Below are positions 16,092 through 25,358 of a DNA stretch of 41,085 nucleotides, piece by piece. Below the pieces are notes generated by a model, which did no database searches, was not told where the DNA came from, and saw only the letters and a program-made list of their open reading frames with translations. Positions within the stretch are counted from its first letter, which is position 1. Each line of letters starts with the position of its first letter. The position numbers and the translations under genes were made by a program. The stretch comes from Acidobacteriota bacterium (GTDB taxonomy: Bacteria > Acidobacteriota > Blastocatellia > Pyrinomonadales > Pyrinomonadaceae): NCBI GenBank assembly GCA_019242475.1, contig JAFAVK010000018.1, forward strand, positions 1-41,085. Direction: 5' to 3'.

Positions 16092-18449
16092 TCAAAACTT
16101 CTTAGCCGGCGCGGTGCTCCAGGCGGCGATGATCGCCGGCGCCTGCACCTTCCCCGTATTCTCCAGTCTCAACTTCCAGGTGCCCGCCGCCACGCCCCTG
16201 TCCACGTAGATCGTTCGGAAGAAGCCCGCGGCCTCGGGCGAGCCGGCGGCGCTCTTGCCCCTGACAGCACCCTTCTCGTCAAACAGCGTGGCCGAGACCA
16301 GAGCGCTCGCCATGAAAGTTATGCCGAAGCTCTCGGCCGCCGGGACGGGAAGCTCTATCTCGGCCGCCTGCCCCGCCGCGAGCGCCAGCTCCTTCGCAAA
16401 GTCCGGCCGCGAGTCGTCCGCGGCCGCGCCGGGAGCGAGGAACTCGAGCGGCGTGTAGGCTGCGTCGAGGTAGGCCGTCGCGCCGGGCGCGTCAGACAGC
16501 CGTTCGCTCCGGTTCGTGAGCCGCGACGACTCCGGCGCCTCCGGGTCGTGGTTCCCCTTCGGGCCGACGGCGAGCCGCGGCTTGACGAAGCTCGAAAAGT
16601 CGGCCGTCCCCGTCAGCTCCGTGTGGACGTTCTTCGAGAGGGCGCGATCCTTTATCTTCCAGAAGGCCGACTCGACGGGGACGACGCCGTCGTTCGGCGT
16701 CACGGTCTTGCACATCACGGGCAGAGGATTGCCCGCCAGCACAGAGAACTTGACCCCCTTGCGGTTCGTCGTCACGCGGTTGAACTCTTCGACGACCGAA
16801 GGCTTGAGCTGGCGCACGGCCTCGACCGATTTGCCGAGCATCTCGAAGGTGAAGTTCATCACGTCGGCGCAGGGGCTGCCCATGTTGGGCGTGCCGAGCA
16901 TGACGAGGTGGGAAATTTGCGGCCGGCCGTCGGGCGAGGGCGGCATGAAGGCGTGGATGTAGTGGCGCGCGATGAGCCCGCCCATCGAGTGCGCGACGAC
17001 ATCGACGTGCCAGGCGTTCCTGTCCTCCTGCGCGTAGCGTATGTACTTGCCGACCTGCTGCGAGTTCTCGAAGATGCCGTTCGTCGGGCTGGTCGAGAGG
17101 AACTCGCCGCCCGTGTTCATCAAGCCCTTCTCCGGGTGCTCGCCGACGGGGAAAGCCTTCCAGTCGTAGCTGTGCGTGGTGGTCAGAATGTTCTGCCAAG
17201 TCTCCCACGCGCGCCAGTTGCTCCAGAGGCCGTGGACTAAGATGAGCGGCTTCGGCGCGACCTTCAGATTCTTCGTCAGCTCGTCCGTCTTCCTGCCGTT
17301 CTCCTCAAGCTCTGCCTTGATGCGCTGCACGAGCCGCGGCCTGCCGTCGTCGAACCACGCGTAGCCCGAGGAGTCCCAGACCATCTCGACCTCGCGCTCC
17401 TCGCCCGGCTCCAAACGAACCGAGACGACGCTGTCCCCGAGCGGCGCGTCGGGTCGCGCGCCGTCCCACTTGTCGCCCTTGTAGGTCTCTTTGAACTTCA
17501 CGTCCGCGTACTTCGTCTCGCCCGACGCGTTCAAGACCGTCGCCTTGATCTTCACCATGTTGCCGTCGATGGTGCCGACCTGCTCCGTGACCTCCTGCCA
17601 GTCGTCGAAGTTCGGGAACTTCGGCTGCTCGAACTTCATCTCCACGAGGCGCAGCGGCGCGCCGCACTTCTGCAAGCTCCAACTGATGGTCTCGGTCACG
17701 TTCTGCCACGTCTTCGAGTAACTCCCGCTCAGGCGGTTCGGGTCGTCTGGGTTGACGCGGTTGCCGCCGTCACTGGTCAGAGAGTTCCCGTCGATGCTGG
17801 TCTCCGTGGCCGGCAGCGCGAGGTTCTTGCCCTCCTTCGGCGTGCACTGCCCACTGAAGCTTGAGGTCTGCGACCCCGTTATCTTCCCCTTGATCTGGGG
17901 CAGCCCGACGCCGACCGTGTACGTCCCGTCGGTGTTCACGCCGACCGAGACGTTCGCCTCGACGCCCCCGGCGCTGCCCTGCGTCTGCGTCCGCGAGGTG
18001 GACGTGCCCGACATCTCCTGCCACGTCTTGCCCCTGTCGCACGAGTTGCTCTCTTTGGCGACGACCGTCTCGCTTGAGGTGAGCGTGTGGTTGATGCTCG
18101 CGCGGCCCACGCTCGAACCGTCCTTCGCCGGGCTTTCGAGGACGGCGACCGTCGCGCGGTAGTTGTAGCTCATCTGGAAGTCGGTCTTGTCCTCGCCCCT
18201 CCCGGAGACGCGCGGCACGGTCTTGCTGTGCGAGTCGCTCTGCGTGCGCGCGTAGGTGACGCGGCCCGTCCACGCGGCCGAACAGGTCGGTGCTTTCTTC
18301 GCAGGCGCAGCCGCGGTCTGAGTCCTCGCGCCCGCGGGTGCGCGCCTCGTCTGGGCCGCGACCGGGAGGGTGTGGCCGGCCGTCGCCAGGAGCAGGACGA
18401 GGCCGCAGAGCTGTCTCACATTTTTCATCAAACGGGCGCGCGTCTTCAT
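16092..18449 (-). CDS. Secreted lipase/esterase-like alpha/beta hydrolase
   Basis: A 785-residue protein. The ATG at 18449 follows GAAGGTG by six bases. Residues 1-35 form a signal peptide (VRQLCGLVLLLATAGHTLPV then AAQ). Residues to about 390 are beta-rich and of unknown function. The hydrolase domain starts near 400 with KPLILVHGLWSNWRAWETW. It has the nucleophile elbow VVAHSMGGLIARHYIHAF near 485, which is the PGAP1/DUF676-like lipase pattern. Candidate acid and base are Asp in TPNDGVVPVESAFW and His in SKNVHTELTG. A C-terminal beta domain resembles PPC modules. The substrate is unknown; ester or lipid hydrolysis outside the cytoplasm is inferred. It diverges from the gene at 18679. Confidence 0.82.
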   Translation of the reverse strand: MKTRARLMKNVRQLCGLVLLLATAGHTLPVAAQTRRAPAGARTQTAAAPAKKAPTCSAAWTGRVTYARTQSDSHSKTVPRVSGRGEDKTDFQMSYNYRATVAVLESPAKDGSSVGRASINHTLTSSETVVAKESNSCDRGKTWQEMSGTSTSRTQTQGSAGGVEANVSVGVNTDGTYTVGVGLPQIKGKITGSQTSSFSGQCTPKEGKNLALPATETSIDGNSLTSDGGNRVNPDDPNRLSGSYSKTWQNVTETISWSLQKCGAPLRLVEMKFEQPKFPNFDDWQEVTEQVGTIDGNMVKIKATVLNASGETKYADVKFKETYKGDKWDGARPDAPLGDSVVSVRLEPGEEREVEMVWDSSGYAWFDDGRPRLVQRIKAELEENGRKTDELTKNLKVAPKPLILVHGLWSNWRAWETWQNILTTTHSYDWKAFPVGEHPEKGLMNTGGEFLSTSPTNGIFENSQQVGKYIRYAQEDRNAWHVDVVAHSMGGLIARHYIHAFMPPSPDGRPQISHLVMLGTPNMGSPCADVMNFTFEMLGKSVEAVRQLKPSVVEEFNRVTTNRKGVKFSVLAGNPLPVMCKTVTPNDGVVPVESAFWKIKDRALSKNVHTELTGTADFSSFVKPRLAVGPKGNHDPEAPESSRLTNRSERLSDAPGATAYLDAAYTPLEFLAPGAAADDSRPDFAKELALAAGQAAEIELPVPAAESFGITFMASALVSATLFDEKGAVRGKSAAGSPEAAGFFRTIYVDRGVAAGTWKLRLENTGKVQAPAIIAAWSTAPAKKF

Positions 18450-18678
18450 GTCTGTCACCTTCGCGGAAGAGTTGCCGGACGGTCGGCTTCAGTCTCTAAC
18501 GCGCAGTGCGCGGCCTCGACGTATCAAAAAATTTGCTCACAGGGACGAAAGCGCGGCGGCGATTTTCGCCTGATACTTTTTTCCAACGCAGCGCGCGTTA
18601 GCGTTCGAGCAAGTCGAGCGAAGGGGCCGAGTCCCGCTCTCGACCTAAATCTTTTTCGAGCCACAGGAGGGAACGGGG

Positions 18679-20136
18679 ATGAAAGCCAACGGAAGAATCA
18701 TGCTCGCGGGGCGCGTCGCGCTCGTGCTGCTCTGCGCCGCCGCGTCGGCCGCGGTCGCGCGCGCCGACGTGAAGATAAAGACGCGCCAGACCTCGCAGGG
18801 TCAGAGCACGGAGAACGCCACCTACATCAAGGGCAAGCGCTCGCGCACGGAGATGTCGGGCGGCCAGATGATTACGATTCAGGAGTGCGACCTGCGCCGC
18901 GACATACAGATGATGCCGCAGGCGAAGGCGTACACGATCCGCCCCTACGACACGGCCGAGACAACGGCCACAACGACGGCCGCGGCCGCGCGGCCCGGCA
19001 ACGTGACGAAGGGCGGCGTCGTCACTTCGACCGTCACGACGCGCGACACCGGCGAGCGTAAGCAGATGTTCGGCTACACGGCGCGACACCTCATCACGAC
19101 CATCGAGACGAAGTCGTCGCCCGACGCCTGCACGCCGTTGGACAGCAAGATGGAGACCGACGGCTGGTACATCGACGCGGCCTTCGCGCTCGACTGCGAC
19201 ATCGAGCGCGCGGGCGCGTACAGCGTGCCGCAACAGAGGTCTGGCTGCCAGGACAGGTACGAGACGAAGACGGTCGGCGCGGCCCGGCGCGGCTACGCCC
19301 TGTGGGAGAAGATGACGAGCTTCGATAAAGACGGCAAAGAGAGCTTCTCGATGGTCAACGAGGTCGTCGAGCTTTCGCAGGCGACGCTCGACGCCTCGCT
19401 CTTCGAGGTGCCCGCGGACTACCGCGAGGTCAAAGACTTCTCCGGCGCGGCGTTGATGGCGGCGGCGGGCGACGGCGACGCGGCCACTCCGCACAACGCA
19501 GAGTCCGGCGTGAGCGCGAGCGTGAAGAGCATGGCGAACTCGCCGGCGGCACAGCCCACGGCCGAACTCGGCGCGAAGAGGCCGGGCGTGGTTCGGCTCG
19601 GACTCGCGTCGGTCAAGACCGGGAGCGTCGGCGAGGGCTTGAGCGCGGCCGACCTCGCGGCGGCCGTGCAGAATACGCTGGCCGAGTACCTGAAGAGTCC
19701 CTCCGTCGAACTCGTTCAGCTCGAAGCGAAATTGCCTTCGCAGGTTGACGCCGAGGCGAGGCAGAAGGAGTGCGACTTCGTCGTCTACGCGAACGTCTCG
19801 CACAAGAAGGGCGGCGGGGGCGGCGGCTTCGGCGGGATGTTCGGCAAGGTCATGGCCCCGGCGGTCGGCCAGGTGGGCATCGGCCACACGGGCAGCACGG
19901 CCGGGAACGTCGCCGGCCAGGTCGCCACCAACGCCATCGTCAGCGCCGGCACGATGTCCGCCAACGTCAAGCAGAAGGACGAATTGACGCTCGACGTGCG
20001 CGTGCAGACGCCCGGGAGCGCCTCGCCGGCCGCCGACCGTCAGTTCAAATCGAAGGCCAAGTCTGCGGGCGAAGACATCATCACGCCCGTCGTCGAGCAG
20101 GCCGCGCAGATGGTTCTCGACGCCGCAAAGCTTTAA
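18679..20136 (+). CDS. Secreted two-module protein of unknown function
   Basis: A 485-residue protein with GGAGGGAA upstream of ATG 18679 and a signal peptide (MLAGRVALVLLCAAASAAVARA). Module one (about 30-260) begins DVKIKTRQTSQGQSTENATY and resembles secreted DUF4412-like proteins, with three to five cysteines that could form disulfides. Module two (about 305-485) begins VVRLGLASVKTG, contains a glycine-rich turn (KKGGGGGGFGGMFG) and ends in an amphipathic helix. I do not know a function for it. It stands alone between a divergent hydrolase gene and its own strong terminator. Confidence 0.72.
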   Translation: MKANGRIMLAGRVALVLLCAAASAAVARADVKIKTRQTSQGQSTENATYIKGKRSRTEMSGGQMITIQECDLRRDIQMMPQAKAYTIRPYDTAETTATTTAAAARPGNVTKGGVVTSTVTTRDTGERKQMFGYTARHLITTIETKSSPDACTPLDSKMETDGWYIDAAFALDCDIERAGAYSVPQQRSGCQDRYETKTVGAARRGYALWEKMTSFDKDGKESFSMVNEVVELSQATLDASLFEVPADYREVKDFSGAALMAAAGDGDAATPHNAESGVSASVKSMANSPAAQPTAELGAKRPGVVRLGLASVKTGSVGEGLSAADLAAAVQNTLAEYLKSPSVELVQLEAKLPSQVDAEARQKECDFVVYANVSHKKGGGGGGFGGMFGKVMAPAVGQVGIGHTGSTAGNVAGQVATNAIVSAGTMSANVKQKDELTLDVRVQTPGSASPAADRQFKSKAKSAGEDIITPVVEQAAQMVLDAAKL

Positions 20137-20151
20137 ACCCGGAGTCGTTTG

Positions 20152-20198
20152 TCGGGCGGGGGCGCGAAATGGAGATCGCGCCCCCGCCCGAGACTTTT
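20152..20198 (+). terminator. Strong terminator after the two-module protein gene
   Basis: A 16-bp perfect stem, TCGGGCGGGGGCGCGA (20152-20167) with 20176-20191, has an 8-base loop and is followed by GACTTTTGAAA. It also lies beyond the stop of the convergent permease gene. Confidence 0.8.
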
Positions 20199-20222
20199 GA
20201 AACGACGCCGTGAGAGACGAAG

Positions 20223-22853
20223 CTACTCCGCCCTCAAAGTGATCGACGGGTCTACGCGCGCCGCGCGCCAGGCCGGAACCCAGCAGGCGGCGGCGGAGAC
20301 GGCCGCCAACAAGGCGACGACGCCGAGGTACGCGGCGGGGTCGAGGCGCGAGACCCCGAACAGGAGTGAGACGAGGGCGCTGCTCGCCGCCGCCGCCCCG
20401 CACAGCCCCGCCGCGACGCCGATGCCGGTGAGCTTCATTCCCTGCCGAAGGACGAGCGCCAGGATGTGTCCGCGCGAAGCGCCGAGCGCCAGCCGCACCC
20501 CGATCTCGCGCGTGCGCTCGTTGACGCTCCCCGAAAGCACGCCGTAGATTCCGACGGCCGCGAGCACGAGCGCCGCGAGGCCGAACGCCTCGAACAGGAT
20601 TAACGCAAAGCGGCGCTCGGCCGCCGACGCGGCGAGCAGCTCATCCATCGTGGCGACCCGGACAATCGGCTGCCCCTTGTCCACAGACCAGACCGCCTGC
20701 CTGACGGCCGGGGCGAGCGCCGCCGCGTCGCCGCGCGCGCGAACCACCAGCGACAACGTCCTGTCAACGAACAGCCACTGCGCCGTCGTGATGTAAACCG
20801 CGTCGGGCTGGCTCGACACCAGAGAGACCTGCTTCACGTCGCCGACCACGCCGACGATATTGAACCAGGGGCCGTTGGCGGGGCCGATTTGAACGCGACG
20901 CCCGACGGGGTCTTGGTCGGGGAACCTGCGCCGCGCGAGCGACTCGCTGATGAGAATCGACGGCGGCGCGCCCGCCACGTCGTGCTCGTCGAGCGTGCGC
21001 CCGCGGCGCAGGGGGATGCCGGTCGTCTCCAAATAGCCCGGACTCACCCCGTAGCGGAACACGTTGTAAGCCGTCGCGGGGTCGTCGCCCTCGAAGTGTG
21101 CGCCGTACTCGTCGTCGTCGCCGCTGAGCGGCAACTGATTGGTGAAGGCCGCAGCAGTGACGCCGGGCACACGGCGGACTGCTTCGAGCGCCCCGGCGAA
21201 GAAGCGTTCGGTGGCCTCCTTGTCGAAACGCCTTGAGGTCTGCACCTGCATGGTGAGCAGGTGCGAGGCGTCGAACCCCGGGTCAACCGCGAACAGGCGC
21301 TCCATGCTGCGCAGCAGAAGCCCCGCGCCCACGAGCAGCACGAGGGCGAGCGCCACCTCCGCGACGACGAGCACGCGGCGCGTCAACTGTTGGCCGCCGG
21401 CCGTGCGCCTTGAGCTTTGCTGCACCGCTTCGCGCAGGTCGCCGTGCGTCGCGTGCAGCGCCGGGATGAGCCCGACCAGCAGGCCGACGAGCGCGGCGCC
21501 GCCGAACGCGAAGGCGAACGCGGCGGCGTCAACGCGGATGGCGCCGGCCCTCGGCAACTCCGGCGGGCTGAGAGCGACCAACAGGCCCGCCCCGAACTGC
21601 GCCGCCAGGAGCCCGAGCGCGCCGCCCAACAGAGCGAGCAGCAGGCTCTCCGTGAGCATTTGCCGAACCAGCCGCCCCCGCGCCGCACCCAGCGCGGCCC
21701 GCATCGCGAATTCGCCGCGACGCTGCGCCCCGCGCGCCAGCAGCAGGTTTGTCACGTTCACGCAGGCGATCAGCAGCAGCAGGAGCACCGCGCTGAGGAC
21801 TGCGAGCAGCGCCGGCCTGACGCCCCCCGTGACTTCCTCCTGAAGTGAAGAGACGACGAATTTGACTCGGGGGTCGTAGGTCTCCGGTCGTTGCTCTTCG
21901 AGCACGGCGTGGCCGAGCGCGTCCGTCTCACGCGTCGCCTGCCCCGCGCTCACGCCCGCACGCAGCCGCCCCAACGTGCGCAGGTGGTGGCCCCAGGCGC
22001 TCCCCAAAGACATGTCGTACTGGAGCGGCGCCCACACCTCCGCGTTGGGCGCGAGCACGTTGTCGAACCCGCCCGGCATCACGCCGATGATCGTGAAAGG
22101 GCTGTCGTCGAGCGTGACCGAGCGTCCGACGATTGCAGGGTCGCCGCCGAAGCGACGCCGCCACAGCGCGTCGCCGATGATGACGACTCCGGGGCCGCCC
22201 GTCCGGTCGTCTGCGGCCTGGAAGTCCCGCCCCAGCGCCGGGCTTATGCCGAGCACGCGGAAGTATTCGAAACTCACGCGCTGCCCTTCGAAGCGTTCGG
22301 GGTGATCCGCCCCGTTCATGGCCGGCAGCCAGGTTTTGTAGACGGCGAGCGCGTCGAACGAGCGACTGCGCTCGGCCAGGCCGCGATACATGCCGAACGT
22401 CCCGGGGTTGCGCGCGCCGTTGTCGAACGTCTCCGAGATCGACACGAGCCGTTCGGCCTGCGGGTACGGCAGAGGCTCGAACAGGATCGGGTTCACCGCG
22501 CTGAAGATGGTGGTGCTCGCGCCGATGCCGAGGGCGAGCGTCAGCACGGCGACGAGGGTGAAGCCGGGCTGCTTCCGTAACGTCCTGACCCCGTAGCGCA
22601 GGTCTTGCCACAAGTCTTCCAGCACGGGCACCCCCCTCCGTCTGCGGCACTCCTCTACGGCCTGCGTCGGGCCGCCCAGCTTGACGAGCGCCTGCCGCCG
22701 CGCCTCGCTCGGGCTCATCCCGGCCCGCAGGTTCTCCTCGACCTGCATCTGGAGGTGTGCCTCAAGCTCCTCCGCCAGCTCGCGGTCGCGCTCGTCCCGG
22801 CCGAAGAGCCCGGCCAGGCGCGCGAGCGCGGAGCGCATTCGTCCAAAATGCAT
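20223..22853 (-). CDS. Acidobacterial duplicated orphan permease (ADOP, MacB/FtsX-like)
   Basis: An 876-residue membrane protein. ATG 22853 overlaps the padR stop as TGATG, with GGAGGAG just upstream. The N-terminal cytoplasmic domain (about 1-75) has the family pattern ELAEELEAHLQMQVEENLR and GMSPSEARRQALVKLGG. TM1 follows (FTLVAVLTLALGIGASTTIF), then a MacB-type periplasmic domain, then two FtsX-like permease blocks (around LLLLLIACVNVTNLLLARGA and near the C-terminus, VNERTREIGVRLALGASRGH). ADOP proteins lack a dedicated ATPase gene in the operon, as here. The substrate is unknown; export or tension-transmission roles are inferred from MacB and FtsX. Confidence 0.92.
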   Translation of the reverse strand: MHFGRMRSALARLAGLFGRDERDRELAEELEAHLQMQVEENLRAGMSPSEARRQALVKLGGPTQAVEECRRRRGVPVLEDLWQDLRYGVRTLRKQPGFTLVAVLTLALGIGASTTIFSAVNPILFEPLPYPQAERLVSISETFDNGARNPGTFGMYRGLAERSRSFDALAVYKTWLPAMNGADHPERFEGQRVSFEYFRVLGISPALGRDFQAADDRTGGPGVVIIGDALWRRRFGGDPAIVGRSVTLDDSPFTIIGVMPGGFDNVLAPNAEVWAPLQYDMSLGSAWGHHLRTLGRLRAGVSAGQATRETDALGHAVLEEQRPETYDPRVKFVVSSLQEEVTGGVRPALLAVLSAVLLLLLIACVNVTNLLLARGAQRRGEFAMRAALGAARGRLVRQMLTESLLLALLGGALGLLAAQFGAGLLVALSPPELPRAGAIRVDAAAFAFAFGGAALVGLLVGLIPALHATHGDLREAVQQSSRRTAGGQQLTRRVLVVAEVALALVLLVGAGLLLRSMERLFAVDPGFDASHLLTMQVQTSRRFDKEATERFFAGALEAVRRVPGVTAAAFTNQLPLSGDDDEYGAHFEGDDPATAYNVFRYGVSPGYLETTGIPLRRGRTLDEHDVAGAPPSILISESLARRRFPDQDPVGRRVQIGPANGPWFNIVGVVGDVKQVSLVSSQPDAVYITTAQWLFVDRTLSLVVRARGDAAALAPAVRQAVWSVDKGQPIVRVATMDELLAASAAERRFALILFEAFGLAALVLAAVGIYGVLSGSVNERTREIGVRLALGASRGHILALVLRQGMKLTGIGVAAGLCGAAAASSALVSLLFGVSRLDPAAYLGVVALLAAVSAAACWVPAWRAARVDPSITLRAE

Positions 22854-23191
22854 CAGGACTCCTCCGCCGGCGCGAAGAACCGCGCCATGATGACGGTCGT
22901 CCGCTCCCACTCGCGCGACTCTGCGGCGAGCTGCCTGCGCCCCGCGCGGGTCAGCTTGTAATACTTGGCCCGGCGGTTGTTGTCCGAGAGCCCCCACTCC
23001 GACGAGACGGAGCCCTCCTGCTCCAGCTTCAGCAGCGCCGGGTAGAGCGTCCCGTAGTTGACCGAGAGTGTGTCCCCGCTGGTCTGCTCGATCCGCCGGG
23101 CGATGCCGTAGCCGTGCTGCGGCCCCAACGCCTCCAGCGTCTTGAGGATCATCAGGGAGAGCGTCCCCTGCCAGATCGTCTTGTCGTCCAC
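22853..23191 (-). CDS. PadR-family transcriptional regulator
   Basis: A 112-residue winged-helix regulator. GTG 23191 is the start, with AGGAGGGG six bases upstream. The PadR signature is complete: GTLSLMILKTLEALGPQHGY, then the recognition region LSVNYGTLYPALLKLEQEGS and the wing RRAKYYKLTRAGRRQL. PadR partners of orphan permeases usually repress their own operon. The stop overlaps the permease ATG, so the two are translationally coupled. An inverted repeat sits between the -10 and the start codon. Confidence 0.93.
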   Translation of the reverse strand: MDDKTIWQGTLSLMILKTLEALGPQHGYGIARRIEQTSGDTLSVNYGTLYPALLKLEQEGSVSSEWGLSDNNRRAKYYKLTRAGRRQLAAESREWERTTVIMARFFAPAEES

Positions 23192-23202
23192 CCGCCGCCC
23201 CT

Positions 23203-23250
23203 CCTATGGGATAGGCATAGGTATATAGCACATCCCGTATTGGGAAGCAA
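23203..23250 (-). promoter_or_regulatory. Promoter and operator of the padR-permease operon
   Basis: The minus strand carries TTGCTT (23250-23245), a 17-base spacer and TATATA (23227-23222), a good sigma-70 promoter. Just downstream lies CCTATG-N7-CATAGG (23203-23221), a perfect inverted repeat covering the predicted start of transcription and ending just before the ribosome-binding site. This is the expected place for PadR autorepression. Confidence 0.75.
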
Positions 23251-23295
23251 TAGGGAACGTGCGTATCACTTCGTCGGCTGGCGTGAAGGACGTGC

Positions 23296-23589
23296 CTAGA
23301 CGGGGTTCCGCTTATCCGCCTTGGGGGGGACGGTCGCGGGCAGTTTGACGGGGGGAACGTCTTCGGGTTGAGGGGCCATGTGTGCCGGCTGACTCGAAGG
23401 GTCGGCGCTTCGTTGCCTCTTCGCCGCGCGGCGTGTCCGGGCGTGGCGGCGACGTACACGTTGCGCCTGCGCCGCGCGGGGCACACCGTCGGGCGCGGCT
23501 GCCGCGTCCGCACGGGGGCCGGCCGCGGCGCCGTTCCCGCCTACACAGAGCGTTGCGGTAATGAGTACAATGGCTGCCGTTACACCCAT
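23296..23589 (-). CDS. Small secreted basic protein, hypothetical
   Basis: A 97-residue protein with a likely signal peptide (MGVTAAIVLITATLCVGGNG then AAAG), then an Arg-rich, Pro-rich low-complexity tail (for example RVRRRHARTRRAAKRQR). A GAAGGA sequence lies near ATG 23589. There are no recognisable domains. It is divergent from the histidine kinase gene 45 bases away. Its composition leaves open that it is not a real gene. Confidence 0.45.
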   Translation of the reverse strand: MGVTAAIVLITATLCVGGNGAAAGPRADAAAAPDGVPRAAQAQRVRRRHARTRRAAKRQRSADPSSQPAHMAPQPEDVPPVKLPATVPPKADKRNPV

Positions 23590-23634
23590 GTCCTTCGTCC
23601 CCTTCGACCGTGAATGTTGGCACAAACATAAACG

Positions 23635-25338
23635 ATGACGGCAGGATTGTGTAGCCCGCACGCGCCAGACGAAAAGCATTCGACGCCCGAGTCCGTGGAC
23701 GGCCGGTTGGTCTGCCTGATGCGGCTGGTGCTCTCACTCTCCGCGCTCGCCATCATCTACGTAGACCCTTCGGAGCCCGACCGCCTCGTCGCGGCCACGT
23801 ACGCGGCGCTCGCCCTCTACCTTCTCTACAGCGCGTCGCTCTACCTGCTCGCCTCGCTCCGCGACGCGCCGGTCTGGGAGAGGGCCGCCCCCTGGATCGA
23901 CGTGGCCTGGTACCTCGTCCTCGTCTCCCTGAGCAGCGGGACGAACAGCCTCTTCTTCCTCTTCTTCTTCTTCGCCGTCCTGGTCGCCTCCTTCCGGCAG
24001 GGGTTCCGCGCCGGGTTGAGCCTGGCCGTCGTCTCCGCGGCCTTGTTCACGCTCGTGGGCTTCTACACGGCCCCGCCCGAGCCGCGTTTCGAGTGGAACC
24101 GCTTCCTCCTGCGGCCGGTCTCCCTCTTCGTGCTGGGCTACATGATGGCCTACTGGGGCGGCCGCGAGCTGAAGCTCAAGCACGAGCTGAACCTGCTCAG
24201 GGAGTTGTCCGGGCTCGCGAACCCGCGCTTCGGGCTGACCCACACGCTCGACTCCGTCATGCGCAGGCTGCGCGCCTTCTACGACGCGGAGAGCTGTCTG
24301 CTCGTCTGGGCGGAGACGGCCGCGGCGGGGCACTACCTGCTGACGAGCGCGCGCGGCGCCGAAGGGGAGTCGGCACACGTCGAGCGCATCCCGGCCGAGC
24401 TTGCGGGCCTGCTGCGTTCGCTGCCCGAAGACGTGTCGGTCGTCTACAAAGGCAGGCGAAACGCGCGGTACTTCAGCAGGCGTTTACGCGGGACTGTTCC
24501 CTTCACTTCCGACTCGTCGCGGGGCGCGCGCGCGGAGGTCGAGGCGCTGGCCGCACGCCTCGAAGCGAAGTCCTTCATCACCGTCCCGGCCTACTTTCGC
24601 AACAACATCGTGGGGCGTCTCTACCTGACGGGACGGCGCGGGGACTTCTCCGACCAGGACGTTGAATTTCTGGAGCAGCTCGTGATGCAGGTCGCGCCCG
24701 TGCTCGACAACATCCGCCTGCTGGAGCGGCTCGCGTTCAGCGCCGCCGAGCAGGAGCGCCAAAGGCTCGCGCGCGACATCCACGACAGCGTCATCCAGCC
24801 CTACCTCGGCCTTCAATACAGGCTCGCCGCCATCCGCAACAGGCTCGCGGCCGGGGCCGCCGACGTCTCGGAAGAGTTGGAGCGCCTCTTCGAGAGCACG
24901 GTCGCGGAGATCAGCGGCCTGCGCGGCTTCGTGCGCGGGCTGAAGGACTCGGACGGGCGCCGGGCCGACCTCGCCGCCGCCGTGCGCCGCTTCGCCGCGC
25001 AGTTCGGGGCGGACTACGACCTCGACGTGCGCGTCGAGGTCGGCGGGAGGCTGAACGTCAACGAACGCCTCGCCGCGGAGGTCATCCGCTTCGTACACGA
25101 GGGCTTGAGCAACGTCCGGAAGCACACGAGCGCGACGCGGGTCACGCTCACGCTGGGCTGCGGCGAGCGCGACTGCTTCATCCGCATCGAGAACGACGGC
25201 GCGGCGCTAGGCTCCGAGTCGCCGCACGCCTTCACGCCGAGGTCTCTGACCGAACGCGCGCGCGAGCTGGGCGGGCGCGTCCGCGTCGAGCCGGCGGGCG
25301 ACGGGCGGACGGCCGTCACGGTTGAGATTCCGCTCTAG
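23635..25338 (+). CDS. NarL-type sensor histidine kinase with GAF domain
   Basis: A 567-residue membrane kinase. Residues about 25-180 hold five or six hydrophobic segments (for example LVLSLSALAIIYV and SLFFLFFFFAVLVASF). A GAF-like domain follows (about 195-365). The HisKA_3 phosphoacceptor motif LARDIHDSVIQPYLGLQYRL puts the phosphorylated His near residue 382. The HATPase domain has an N-box-like HEGLSNVRKHTSATRV near 487 and ends in a typical GGRVRVEP-TAVTVEIPL strand. The start at 23635 has no clear Shine-Dalgarno, so an internal start near residue 25-30 is possible. It is followed 20 bases later by its cognate response regulator. Confidence 0.92.
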   Translation: MTAGLCSPHAPDEKHSTPESVDGRLVCLMRLVLSLSALAIIYVDPSEPDRLVAATYAALALYLLYSASLYLLASLRDAPVWERAAPWIDVAWYLVLVSLSSGTNSLFFLFFFFAVLVASFRQGFRAGLSLAVVSAALFTLVGFYTAPPEPRFEWNRFLLRPVSLFVLGYMMAYWGGRELKLKHELNLLRELSGLANPRFGLTHTLDSVMRRLRAFYDAESCLLVWAETAAAGHYLLTSARGAEGESAHVERIPAELAGLLRSLPEDVSVVYKGRRNARYFSRRLRGTVPFTSDSSRGARAEVEALAARLEAKSFITVPAYFRNNIVGRLYLTGRRGDFSDQDVEFLEQLVMQVAPVLDNIRLLERLAFSAAEQERQRLARDIHDSVIQPYLGLQYRLAAIRNRLAAGAADVSEELERLFESTVAEISGLRGFVRGLKDSDGRRADLAAAVRRFAAQFGADYDLDVRVEVGGRLNVNERLAAEVIRFVHEGLSNVRKHTSATRVTLTLGCGERDCFIRIENDGAALGSESPHAFTPRSLTERARELGGRVRVEPAGDGRTAVTVEIPL

Positions 25339-25358
25339 CCGGGTAGAATGGGAGGCAC

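Noticed and set aside
22854..23513. Upstream extension of the permease frame across padR
   Set aside because: The ATG at 22853 has GGAGGAG and matches the family N-terminus; padR occupies the upstream bases in another frame.
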